Below, piece by piece: positions 6,321-12,128 of a stretch of DNA of 14,795 nt. Source of the DNA: DATKGN01 sp964385705 (lineage in GTDB: Bacteria > Patescibacteriota > Microgenomatia > UBA10105 > UBA927); assembly GCA_964385705.1 (NCBI GenBank), contig CAYLQG010000037.1, positions 1-14,795 of the forward strand, in the 5' to 3' direction. The translations under genes and the position numbers were made by a program. Position 1 is the first letter of the stretch. Every line of letters begins with the position of its first letter. The notes under the pieces were generated by a model, which saw nothing but the letters and a program-made list of their open reading frames with translations, was not told the DNA's origin and did not search any database.

Positions 6321-6869
6321 TTAAAAAACTGCAAAAAACGAAATAGACGCAAGTATGCCGCCCCCATTCTGGAGTTGAAGAGACACAAGCTGTGGACTGA
6401 CAAGATGATTTGTATTCGCGCTTTGTATGATGGCATTCACGATTTGAAGGAGCGTGTTGAATGAAGCAACTTTATATGTCAGGATAATTTTATTTTCATC
6501 ATCCACCAGAATACCGGCTAACGAACCCTCTGGAGAAAAAGCGTTTACTCTGTCAAGCAGGTCCGCCCATGGATGCAGATTATCAAGAGCTTTACCGACA
6601 ATGAGTGTCCTATTTTTGATGGAGAGATAGAGGGCCTCTTTTTGTGCATTTCCGGTAACTTCATTAATCAGACTCTGTTTTGAGGACTGCAGATCCTGCT
6701 TATTTTGGTTAAAAAGAACGTAAATTACTGTACAAATTATACTGACACATAAGAATGCTATGATGCTCACGTACCCCGTTCTTCTCAGGCTTGTTTCTAT
6801 CGCTTCAAGTTGCGGAGACGCGCCGGTCCTTGTTCGTATAAGATTTATACTGCTTTGAAGTGGGGCCAT
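6321..6869 (-). CDS. pilN: Type IV pilus assembly protein PilN-like
   Basis: PilN docks on cytoplasmic PilM through its N-terminal peptide and pairs with PilO. The protein has 182 residues from the ATG at 6869. SINLIRT near the N-terminus corresponds to the INLLP docking motif of PilN. One membrane helix follows (about 34-55), then a coiled region and a small alpha/beta periplasmic domain (GILVDDENKIILTYKVASF, LLQIVNAII). A TTG start at 6914 would give 15 more residues overlapping pilM and would place the docking motif further in, so ATG 6869 is chosen, 11 bases after the pilM stop. The protein ends with an unusual hydrophobic stretch (GGGILASISFFAVF). No Shine-Dalgarno is visible. Confidence 0.87.
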   Translation of the reverse strand: MAPLQSSINLIRTRTGASPQLEAIETSLRRTGYVSIIAFLCVSIICTVIYVLFNQNKQDLQSSKQSLINEVTGNAQKEALYLSIKNRTLIVGKALDNLHPWADLLDRVNAFSPEGSLAGILVDDENKIILTYKVASFNTLLQIVNAIIQSANTNHLVSPQLVSLQLQNGGGILASISFFAVF

Positions 6870-6880
6870 ATGCGCAAATA

Positions 6881-7903
6881 TTATTGACGTAGCGCCAATC
6901 CTACGGCGATACAAAAATTAGGTCCTTCTGTACTCAGGACATTAAACCGCTTATCTCTGACAATACCAATCCATGGATTTGCCATCTGGACTTCGACATT
7001 GATACTTTCGGCAATGTATACAACCATACCCGGTAAACGCGACGTGCCACCGCTTAACATGATCGTTTCAACATGCTGGTCCTTGTATTTTTCCTCATAG
7101 AACGCTACTGCTCGTTTCATTTCGTTCACTATTGTATCCATGATCGGTTTTGTCGCATTCACAATTTTTCCTTCAAGTTTATCTTTCTGTAATCCATAAG
7201 TCCGCTTATATTCTTCTCCCTGAGCAATGGTAAAATCCAAATTTTGTGAGATTGCCCGTGTGATTGCCTCTCCTCCGGCACTGACCGACCTCGTAAACAC
7301 AAGTATGCCGCTTCGCAATATTGCGATATCCGTCGTCTGCGCCCCAAGAGAAACGACCATAACCGTTCTCACGTTCGGGATGGACCGGGCAATAGCTCGT
7401 GATGTTGCAATAATTTCCGTTTCAGCTGCCACAGCCGTAAGGCCCGCCATTTCAAGAATGGTTAGATACTTATCCATGAGAGCTTTAGGAGCAGCCACCA
7501 GAAGCACTTCCATTTTATTCGTACCGGTGTCTTTGCTTTCCCGAAGGACCGTAAAATCCACATTTACCTGATCGAGAGGCAGCGGAATATATTGTTCCGC
7601 TTCCCACTTAATAGCGGAGGTCAGTTCACGGGCAGACAGCTGAGGAACTTCGATAACACGGGTGAACACTTTCGATTCCGGTAGTGCTATATTCACTTCG
7701 CGGGATTTGGTACCTGTATCTTTGACTAGCTGTTTCAGCGATACCGAAACGGCTTCCATATCGGCCTGGATTGACGAGGTAAGCGCCTTGGGAGGTGTAG
7801 GAACGCTCCCGGCAGACATGAGCGCAATCTGATTTCCTTCTTTCGCAAATTCAATGAGCTTAATGCTATGCGAACCAATATCTATCCCAACGGTCGTATT
7901 CAT
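6881..7903 (-). CDS. pilM: Type IV pilus assembly protein PilM, actin-like ATPase
   Basis: PilM is a cytoplasmic FtsA/MreB-fold protein that binds ATP and the N-terminus of PilN, connecting the motor to the membrane platform. The 340 residues show the phosphate-1 motif VGIDIGSHSIKLIEF at the start, the family block AIKWEAEQYIPLPLDQV (about 98-115), phosphate-2 as MVVSLGAQTTDIAIL (about 183-197), and the adenosine motif LSGGTSRLPGM (about 282-292). The end, NFCIAVGLALRQ, is also typical. The length matches characterised PilM. ATG 7903 is the only sensible start. It follows the PilX-like gene by 48 bases, the widest gap in the operon, which holds a promoter. Confidence 0.95.
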   Translation of the reverse strand: MNTTVGIDIGSHSIKLIEFAKEGNQIALMSAGSVPTPPKALTSSIQADMEAVSVSLKQLVKDTGTKSREVNIALPESKVFTRVIEVPQLSARELTSAIKWEAEQYIPLPLDQVNVDFTVLRESKDTGTNKMEVLLVAAPKALMDKYLTILEMAGLTAVAAETEIIATSRAIARSIPNVRTVMVVSLGAQTTDIAILRSGILVFTRSVSAGGEAITRAISQNLDFTIAQGEEYKRTYGLQKDKLEGKIVNATKPIMDTIVNEMKRAVAFYEEKYKDQHVETIMLSGGTSRLPGMVVYIAESINVEVQMANPWIGIVRDKRFNVLSTEGPNFCIAVGLALRQ

Positions 7904-7935
7904 AAGGGCAGCAAATACACAAGGCTTCTATATAT

Positions 7936-7963
7936 AGTATATCATTACTCTCTATTGCGTCAG
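7936..7963 (-). promoter_or_regulatory. Internal promoter for pilM-pilN-pilO
   Basis: Read on the - strand, CTGACG (7963-7958), a 16-base spacer and TATACT (7941-7936) form a fair sigma-70 type promoter in the gap after the PilX-like gene. The start would be near 7929, giving a leader of about 26 bases. This would allow separate expression of the assembly platform from the pilins. Confidence 0.5.
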
Positions 7964-8797
7964 CGTGCCTTCGCTATAGAGAGCTGCATCAAAAATAGTC
8001 GATGGTGACCTATATTGCTGATAAACCACGATTTTCCTGTTCATACCGGTCGTCGTTGTACCCGTCGATTCAATTTTATTACCCTGGAGAGGCAGTTCCG
8101 TTCCGCCGGCGTCAATTGCAATTGTTGCATCATTGTAGACCGGCCGTATGCGAAGCTCCATAAGCGTGTCTACGAGGGGATTAATGCCTAACGTGTTAAA
8201 CGTCAGTGTTATCCGGTAATCCGTTCCGGTGTTTGTCCCGCACCCGCCGGCGGTGTACGCTGAGGTAAACTTATCCGATTGAGCACGGGTACTATCCGGA
8301 TCAAATGCCGCTTTGGCCACTCGATATGTGCCGTCACTCTTTTTGTATAATAACGTGACCGCAAGCGCCGGAATTGTCGTTGCATCCGTATTCCAACAAA
8401 TATCAATCGATGAATTCTTATATCGATTCGGGTTACTCGGGTCTTCGATGGCCATATTAGTTGCATCATGGCTAACAAGCCAGAGCGTTGCGGTTGACCC
8501 TCTGAGCACTTTTGTGGGAAATTCATAAATTCCCGCCGCACTGTTAATGGGCATGACCGTCACATTATATGACACACCCGGAGTCAGAACACTCGTGTTG
8601 CTGACACCGCTCTTCAGTGCTTCTTCGATTCCCGCTTCCGCCGCGCTGAACGCCCGAGATGACTCTTGAACCTGACTCGTTATCGTTGTATCCGTCGTTG
8701 TACGGGCGATGAGAGAGAGCGCCACAGTCGTTGCGATGGTTAAAACGAGAAGCGTTATTAATACCACCTGACCATTTGACTTCATTGTCTGTTTCAT
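7952..8797 (-). CDS. PilX-like minor pilin
   Basis: The 281-residue protein starts with SNGQVVLITLLVLTIATTVALS, a hydrophobic helix, followed by SRAFSAAEAGIEEALKSG (about 46-63). Both are the hallmark of the PilX N-terminal family of minor pilins; the Glu5 of ordinary pilins is absent (the residue is Ile), as in PilX/GspK tip proteins. The rest is a beta-rich exported domain with two cysteines and a C-terminus ending in DAALYSEGTLTQ. Such proteins form part of the tip complex that starts pilus assembly. ATG 8797 is favoured by a near-perfect promoter nine bases upstream; ATG 8785 is an alternative. It ends the prepilin part of the operon. Confidence 0.82.
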   Translation of the reverse strand: MKQTMKSNGQVVLITLLVLTIATTVALSLIARTTTDTTITSQVQESSRAFSAAEAGIEEALKSGVSNTSVLTPGVSYNVTVMPINSAAGIYEFPTKVLRGSTATLWLVSHDATNMAIEDPSNPNRYKNSSIDICWNTDATTIPALAVTLLYKKSDGTYRVAKAAFDPDSTRAQSDKFTSAYTAGGCGTNTGTDYRITLTFNTLGINPLVDTLMELRIRPVYNDATIAIDAGGTELPLQGNKIESTGTTTTGMNRKIVVYQQYRSPSTIFDAALYSEGTLTQ

Positions 8798-8806
8798 ACT
8801 GTTATC

Positions 8807-8835
8807 ATTGTAGAATTTGATGCAGACTTTGACAA
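8807..8835 (-). promoter_or_regulatory. Promoter for the PilX-like gene, leaderless type
   Basis: On the - strand, TTGTCA (8835-8830), a 17-base spacer and TACAAT (8812-8807) each match the consensus at five of six positions. The box ends nine bases before the ATG at 8797, so transcription would begin one to three bases before the start codon. It lies just after the final TAG (8840-8838) of the interrupted PilW-like gene. Confidence 0.65.
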
Positions 8836-8837
8836 GC

Positions 8838-9035
8838 CTAGTTTCTCGGAGACACTACCGTTTCAAAGCTCGTACTCGCCTTTTCAAATTGATCTACCGG
8901 CACACCCGTCTGACTTAATTGAAACTGGATCGATATTTTTGAAGGTTCACCGGCAAATGACGTGCAGGTAAACTGCAGGCTGCTGCTTGGACAGTCTGTT
9001 CCTCCGAGGGTCACGTTTGAGCTTGTTAAATAATC
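8838..9035 (-). pseudogene. In-frame C-terminal remainder of the PilW-like gene beyond the amber codon
   Basis: Directly after the TAG at 9038-9036 the same frame stays open for 65 codons and ends with TAG at 8840-8838. It encodes DYLTSSNVTLGGTDC, then a strand-rich SLQFTCTSFAGEPSKISIQF and an end reading STSFETVVSPRN. This looks like a normal pilin C-terminal beta domain, including two cysteines, and ends just before the promoter of the next gene. No start codon with a ribosome-binding site opens it independently. I read it as the separated C-terminal third of the preceding gene; an open stretch this long has only about a 4% chance of occurring at random. Confidence 0.75.
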
Positions 9036-9398
9036 CTAGCTGGTGGAAGAGGCGCTCGTCGATGCTATTCTTGTTACACTGCCGTCCGCGACACACCCGA
9101 ATGTGGTATCGATACCGTCCGGATTCCTAATTTGAATGTAATTAAGTGCGGTTCCTTCTGCCGTGCAGTCTGAATCCACGCCAAAAGAATTCCGGATCAT
9201 CCGCGTCATACTCTCAACGGCGAAATCACCGTTTTGTTTTACATCCTTTAACAGCTCTGATTTCGTATTCGTCCTTGTCGTGGTAAAAAATACCTGTGTG
9301 ATGAGAATACCGACTGATGCGATGATCGTCATTGCGACTAAAATTTCCAATAATGTGTACCCGAGGTGATTATGATTCATAGTTGCGAGCTCTTTCAT
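9036..9398 (-). CDS. PilW-like minor prepilin, cut short by an in-frame TAG
   Basis: The protein begins with a class III signal, HNHLG followed by YTLLEILVAMTIIASVGIL: cleavage after Gly, Glu at position 5 of the mature form and a hydrophobic helix. The block SELLKDVKQNGDFAVESMTRMIRNS is characteristic of PilW-type minor pilins. The frame stops after 120 residues, at RIASTSASSTS, in the middle of the exported domain; 65 further in-frame codons complete it. A full product would have 185 residues plus the residue at the TAG. ATG 9398 overlaps the stop of the preceding gene (TAATG), which suggests coupling; ATG 9380 is possible and would give a seven-residue leader. A GTG at 9407 is less likely. 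Whether the shortened product works is unknown. Confidence 0.8.
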   Translation of the reverse strand: MKELATMNHNHLGYTLLEILVAMTIIASVGILITQVFFTTTRTNTKSELLKDVKQNGDFAVESMTRMIRNSFGVDSDCTAEGTALNYIQIRNPDGIDTTFGCVADGSVTRIASTSASSTS

Positions 9399-9862
9399 TA
9401 CTTCCACTGTGTAAAATACGTTGTCAGAACAGCCGGGTTCTTCAAACTCCCATCGATAGTGTCAACGGTTACCGTAACTACGGTAACGTTCGGATCAGTC
9501 ACTGAATTCGAGAATAGGACGCTTCGTGAGTAGGTTCCGTCGGTTAGCACGATATTTCCAATACAATTAGTATTTATCTGGGGGATTAATGCATTGCCAC
9601 TGCCCATACAATACTCTCCGCTATTCGTATCGCGGTATGTGGCGAAGGTATTCCAGCTATCATCCCGTATCGATCGAATTGTCTCCAACGATTCCTGGGC
9701 AAATTTAACAGCCTGGGTCCTCTCCCGGTCAACCCGAGCGGCCTTAAGCGATGCTGTGGTCCCTGAAATGAGCCCCGTTGACAACAGGACTACGATGCCG
9801 ATCACGACAATCGCCTCGACAAGTGTTTGTCCGAAAGATTCGCGTGGCCAATATTTTTTCAT
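9398..9862 (-). CDS. PilV-like minor prepilin
   Basis: The 154-residue prepilin has a basic leader ending in RESFG, cleavage before QTLVEAIVVIGIVVLLSTGL, and the expected Glu at mature position 5. The following AVKFAQESLETIRSIRDDSW (about 51-70) is the typical PilV-type continuation of the N-terminal helix. The C-terminal domain is strand-rich and has two cysteines (EYC and NTNC), which could form a disulfide. It ends in VLTTYFTQWK. It should be processed by PilD and inserted in the pilus or its tip complex. The stop overlaps the ATG of the PilW-like gene by one base; 12 bases separate its start from the GspH-like gene. No Shine-Dalgarno is seen. Confidence 0.87.
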   Translation of the reverse strand: MKKYWPRESFGQTLVEAIVVIGIVVLLSTGLISGTTASLKAARVDRERTQAVKFAQESLETIRSIRDDSWNTFATYRDTNSGEYCMGSGNALIPQINTNCIGNIVLTDGTYSRSVLFSNSVTDPNVTVVTVTVDTIDGSLKNPAVLTTYFTQWK

Positions 9863-9874
9863 ACGTTTAACGCA

Positions 9875-10339
9875 CTATTGTAGGCCTAAATCGCTGACAT
9901 CCCCGCTCGGATTTACCACCAGATCATATTGTTTCCCAAATCCGGCAAGCGTAATCGTCACAGGAGCGTCAAGTGTCGTCCCTCGGGATAGCACGTTAAA
10001 CGTTATCGCTCCGGGCTGTGGTGACAAGATCACACCTCCCGGCAATGTCACTTTTTGGGAAGCTCCTGCCAATCCTTCAGGGGCGCATAAGGCCTGTATC
10101 GAATAATCCGATGCGTCCGTGAATGTTACTGAATAACCGGATAGCTGTGTACATTGGGACGGCTTGTCGCCGGACATAGCTTTTGATTGGGCAAACCGGA
10201 AGTTGTTTTTGAGCGTAAGGGCTGCCTGCTTCAGAACCTGAATGTCGTTATATGAATTATAGTTTGCAATAATGAGGCCGGTTAAAAAAAGGCCTATCGC
10301 AATTGAGACAACTAATTCTATAAGGGTGAATCCCTTCAT
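9875..10339 (-). CDS. GspH/FimT-like prepilin
   Basis: The 154-residue protein has MKG followed by FTLIELVVSIAIGLFLTGLI: a three-residue leader, Gly at -1 and Glu at +5. The exported part contains LKNNFRFAQSKAMSGDKPSQC, the GspH/FimT block of a helix with AxSKA, and a beta domain that ends in VVNPSGDVSDLGLQ, also usual for GspH-like proteins. Two cysteines are present. The ATG at 10339 overlaps the TGA of the preceding pilin gene (ATGA), which argues for this start; a GTG at 10363 would give a longer 11-residue leader and overlap the neighbour by 28 bases. Such proteins are minor pilins that help prime assembly. Confidence 0.83.
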   Translation of the reverse strand: MKGFTLIELVVSIAIGLFLTGLIIANYNSYNDIQVLKQAALTLKNNFRFAQSKAMSGDKPSQCTQLSGYSVTFTDASDYSIQALCAPEGLAGASQKVTLPGGVILSPQPGAITFNVLSRGTTLDAPVTITLAGFGKQYDLVVNPSGDVSDLGLQ

Positions 10340-10830
10340 GGATTTTTGAGGTAATAATTGCACAATGAATTTACATCACCAGGATCACAGGAATTCGAGA
10401 CAAGGTTAGTACTGTTTGTCCCATCACAGGAGGCTGTTGATTCGAGACAGGCGCAGACGCAATAGCCGTAATATGCGGATCCTGATTGTGCTTTCGCTCT
10501 ATAGTAATAGAGCTGGGACGATCCGAGAGGATCAACCGGAATCGCAGGCAGGTAGCTGTTTACCAAACCGGTCGTGTTATTGCCGGTATCAAGTCCGTTT
10601 GCACTATTCCAACTTCCGCTACCGACCGACGGATATGACGCATAATCGGACCTAAACATTTCAAGGGCGGAGCGTATCTGTTCCAAATCACTTTTCCTTT
10701 TGACATCACGGGACCGCTTATTGACCGCACTATACGAGACGACGCCGATCACAGTCAAAACGGCAATGATGGTTGCCGTCACTAAAAGTTCGAGAAGAGT
10801 AAATCCGTTCTGACGATTACGCTTGTTCAT
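10336..10830 (-). CDS. GspG/PilA-type prepilin B, cysteine-rich
   Basis: The 164-residue prepilin begins with MNKRNRQNG, cleaved before FTLLELLVTATIIAVLTVIG. KRSRDVKRKSDLEQIRSALEMF (about 38-59) and the PAIPVDPL segment (95-102) match major pseudopilins of the GspG type, in which a Pro-x-Asp-Pro turn precedes the beta sheet. The C-terminal domain holds six cysteines (124, 126, 128, 135, 148, 157), beginning with the motif YCVCACLES. The same YC-x-CA-x-LE motif occurs in the neighbouring pilin A, so the two are paralogues. It starts 13 bases after pilin A. It could be the main pilus subunit or a minor one; the sequence alone does not decide. Confidence 0.88.
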   Translation of the reverse strand: MNKRNRQNGFTLLELLVTATIIAVLTVIGVVSYSAVNKRSRDVKRKSDLEQIRSALEMFRSDYASYPSVGSGSWNSANGLDTGNNTTGLVNSYLPAIPVDPLGSSQLYYYRAKAQSGSAYYGYCVCACLESTASCDGTNSTNLVSNSCDPGDVNSLCNYYLKNP

Positions 10831-10843
10831 ATAATGACTTCGC

Positions 10844-11278
10844 TCACTGCAAATTACTCACACAAAAATATGAATCGCCTGGCTTCCCGGTCTCATATTT
10901 CGTACAGCTCGTATTGAATGAATTTCCTGCCGTATTTCCTACCGGCTCGAGCTCTGCGCAGAAACAATAGCTTGCGGCTGATGAGCACGAAAATGTATAG
11001 TCAAGCGTCGGATGTTTAGGATCCTGCGGTAAGCCGCCGGGCAGATACTTTGTCGTTGCCGTTAACGGGTCACAAACACCACCCGCGGGATACTGCCCGT
11101 TGTTATCGGCATAAAACTGCTCTATAGCGCTTTGTGCAGCCTTCATGTCTGCCTGACGGCGGGCATTCCTTGACTTTATCTGCGCCTGTGCATAAGAGGC
11201 GACCCCGATGGATACGAGAATACCGATTATAGCGATGACTATGAGAAGTTCGATAAGTGTAAATGCCTTGTTTTTCAT
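10844..11278 (-). CDS. GspG/PilA-type prepilin A, cysteine-rich, Ala at -1
   Basis: The 144-residue prepilin has the leader MKNKA and a helix FTLIELLIVIAIIGILVSIG. The residue before the predicted cleavage site is Ala instead of the usual Gly; Glu at +5 is present. The helix continues with KSRNARRQADMKAAQSAIEQFYADN, and LPQDPKHP (83-90) is the Asp-Pro turn of GspG-type pilins. Six cysteines (69, 98, 105, 107, 125, 139) lie in the exported domain, with YCFCAELEP resembling pilin B. It is the first pilin after pilD, three bases after its stop, and has TATACT eight bases before its start codon, so it may have its own promoter. It is a good candidate for the major subunit. Confidence 0.88.
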   Translation of the reverse strand: MKNKAFTLIELLIVIAIIGILVSIGVASYAQAQIKSRNARRQADMKAAQSAIEQFYADNNGQYPAGGVCDPLTATTKYLPGGLPQDPKHPTLDYTFSCSSAASYCFCAELEPVGNTAGNSFNTSCTKYETGKPGDSYFCVSNLQ

Positions 11279-11281
11279 ATG

Positions 11282-12031
11282 TTATAAGTATAAACTCCAC
11301 AAATGCAACAACTGCGCGTGGAATAAAAATACGGCACCTGTTGCTCCGATAAGAAACGGGCCAAATGCAATCTTACTTTTGAGTGTTTTTCGGCCTCTCA
11401 AAATCAGTATGACACCGACCATAGCACCAGTCAAGAATGCGATGTAGAGCGCTATAATAGCCTCGGGAAACCCCAGGAGCAGTCCGAGAACGAATGATAA
11501 TTTTACGTCCCCGAAGCCGATTCCGCGGCCGTGAGTAAATAGCCACAATAAATAAAAAAAGAGCATAATCCCAACTGCTATCCCGAGATGAACGAGCGTA
11601 TTCATTCCTAAAGGTTGAGCGGCGAGGAGTAATGCGACCCCGATAATCGCCATAACGATCATACTGTCAGGGATAATTTGGAACTTGAAGTCAGCAACCA
11701 TCATGACCACAAATGATGAGTAAATAATACAACCCGCGGTAAGCGCTAAAACGGATGATTGATTCGCAGCAATGCTTCCGAATCCTATCGCGGTGGCGAG
11801 TTCAATAAGCGGGTACTGCCAGGATAATTTTTTGTGGCACCGTCTGCACTTGGCGCCCTGGAGTATAAACGAAACGACGGGTATAAGCTCATACCAGCGC
11901 AGTGTTTTTTTACAGTAATCGCAGTGCGATCTTCCCCAAAGCACATTTTGTCCTTTCGGCAACCGGTCAGCAAGAACATTCAGGAATGATCCGATAAAAA
12001 GTCCTAATATTATCGAATACCAAACGACCAT
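11282..12031 (-). CDS. pilD: Type IV prepilin peptidase PilD
   Basis: PilD is a membrane aspartyl protease that removes the leader of prepilins and N-methylates the new N-terminus. The 249 residues are full length. GLFIGSFLNVLADRLP (10-25) is the family opening. The cytoplasmic zinc-binding loop has C37, C40, C62 and C65 in two CxxC pairs. The protease Asp residues are D114 in VADFKFQIIPD and D175 in the GFGD motif (172-175). About seven membrane helices can be drawn. Because the zinc-loop N-terminal domain is present, methylation may also occur. The ATG at 12031 is preceded by a perfect TTGACA; pilin A starts three bases after its stop. It heads the pilus operon, whose other pilins are its expected substrates. 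Confidence 0.96.
   Translation of the reverse strand: MVVWYSIILGLFIGSFLNVLADRLPKGQNVLWGRSHCDYCKKTLRWYELIPVVSFILQGAKCRRCHKKLSWQYPLIELATAIGFGSIAANQSSVLALTAGCIIYSSFVVMMVADFKFQIIPDSMIVMAIIGVALLLAAQPLGMNTLVHLGIAVGIMLFFYLLWLFTHGRGIGFGDVKLSFVLGLLLGFPEAIIALYIAFLTGAMVGVILILRGRKTLKSKIAFGPFLIGATGAVFLFHAQLLHLWSLYL
11287..11292 (-). promoter_or_regulatory. -10 box (TATACT) before pilin A
   Basis: Read on the - strand, TATACT at 11292-11287 ends eight bases before the ATG at 11278, the same arrangement as at recG, rpsP and the PilX-like gene. No convincing -35 hexamer lies at 16-18 bases, and the box is inside the last codons of pilD, so the call is tentative. Confidence 0.4.
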
Positions 12032-12039
12032 ATACTATC

Positions 12040-12068
12040 AGTGTCGACGGTCTCATAGCTCCTGTCAA
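12040..12068 (-). promoter_or_regulatory. Promoter for the pilus operon upstream of pilD
   Basis: Read on the - strand, a perfect TTGACA (12068-12063), a 17-base spacer and a weak -10, GACACT (12045-12040), precede the pilD ATG by nine bases. The strong -35 with poor -10 could mean dependence on an activator. The site lies in the 97-base divergent gap shared with the YfhO gene. Confidence 0.5.
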
Positions 12069-12093
12069 GCGCGGGAATGGCATGATGTATCCC

Positions 12094-12122
12094 TTGCGCC
12101 AATACTATAAACCGGCTACACT
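12094..12122 (+). promoter_or_regulatory. Candidate promoter for the YfhO-family gene
   Basis: TTGCGC (12094-12099), a 17-base spacer and TACACT (12117-12122) end six bases before the ATG at 12129, giving a leaderless-type layout. The -35 matches at only three positions; a TATAAA at 12106-12111 is an alternative -10. Confidence 0.35.
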
Positions 12123-12128
12123 TTTGTC

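Noticed and set aside
6870..6914. TTG start of pilN overlapping pilM
   Set aside because: The ATG at 6869 places the INLIR docking motif at the N-terminus as expected and gives an 11-base gap after pilM.
9036..9038. Reassigned genetic code (TAG as sense, or TGA as glycine as in Gracilibacteria)
   Set aside because: TAG terminates the PilX-like and YfhO genes and TGA terminates nusB, rnc and two pilin genes at sensible places; all housekeeping genes read correctly with the standard code.
9594..10106. Open frame of 170 codons on the + strand across two pilin genes
   Set aside because: It runs antisense through the PilV-like and GspH-like genes, has no motif, and both pilins have clear class III signals.
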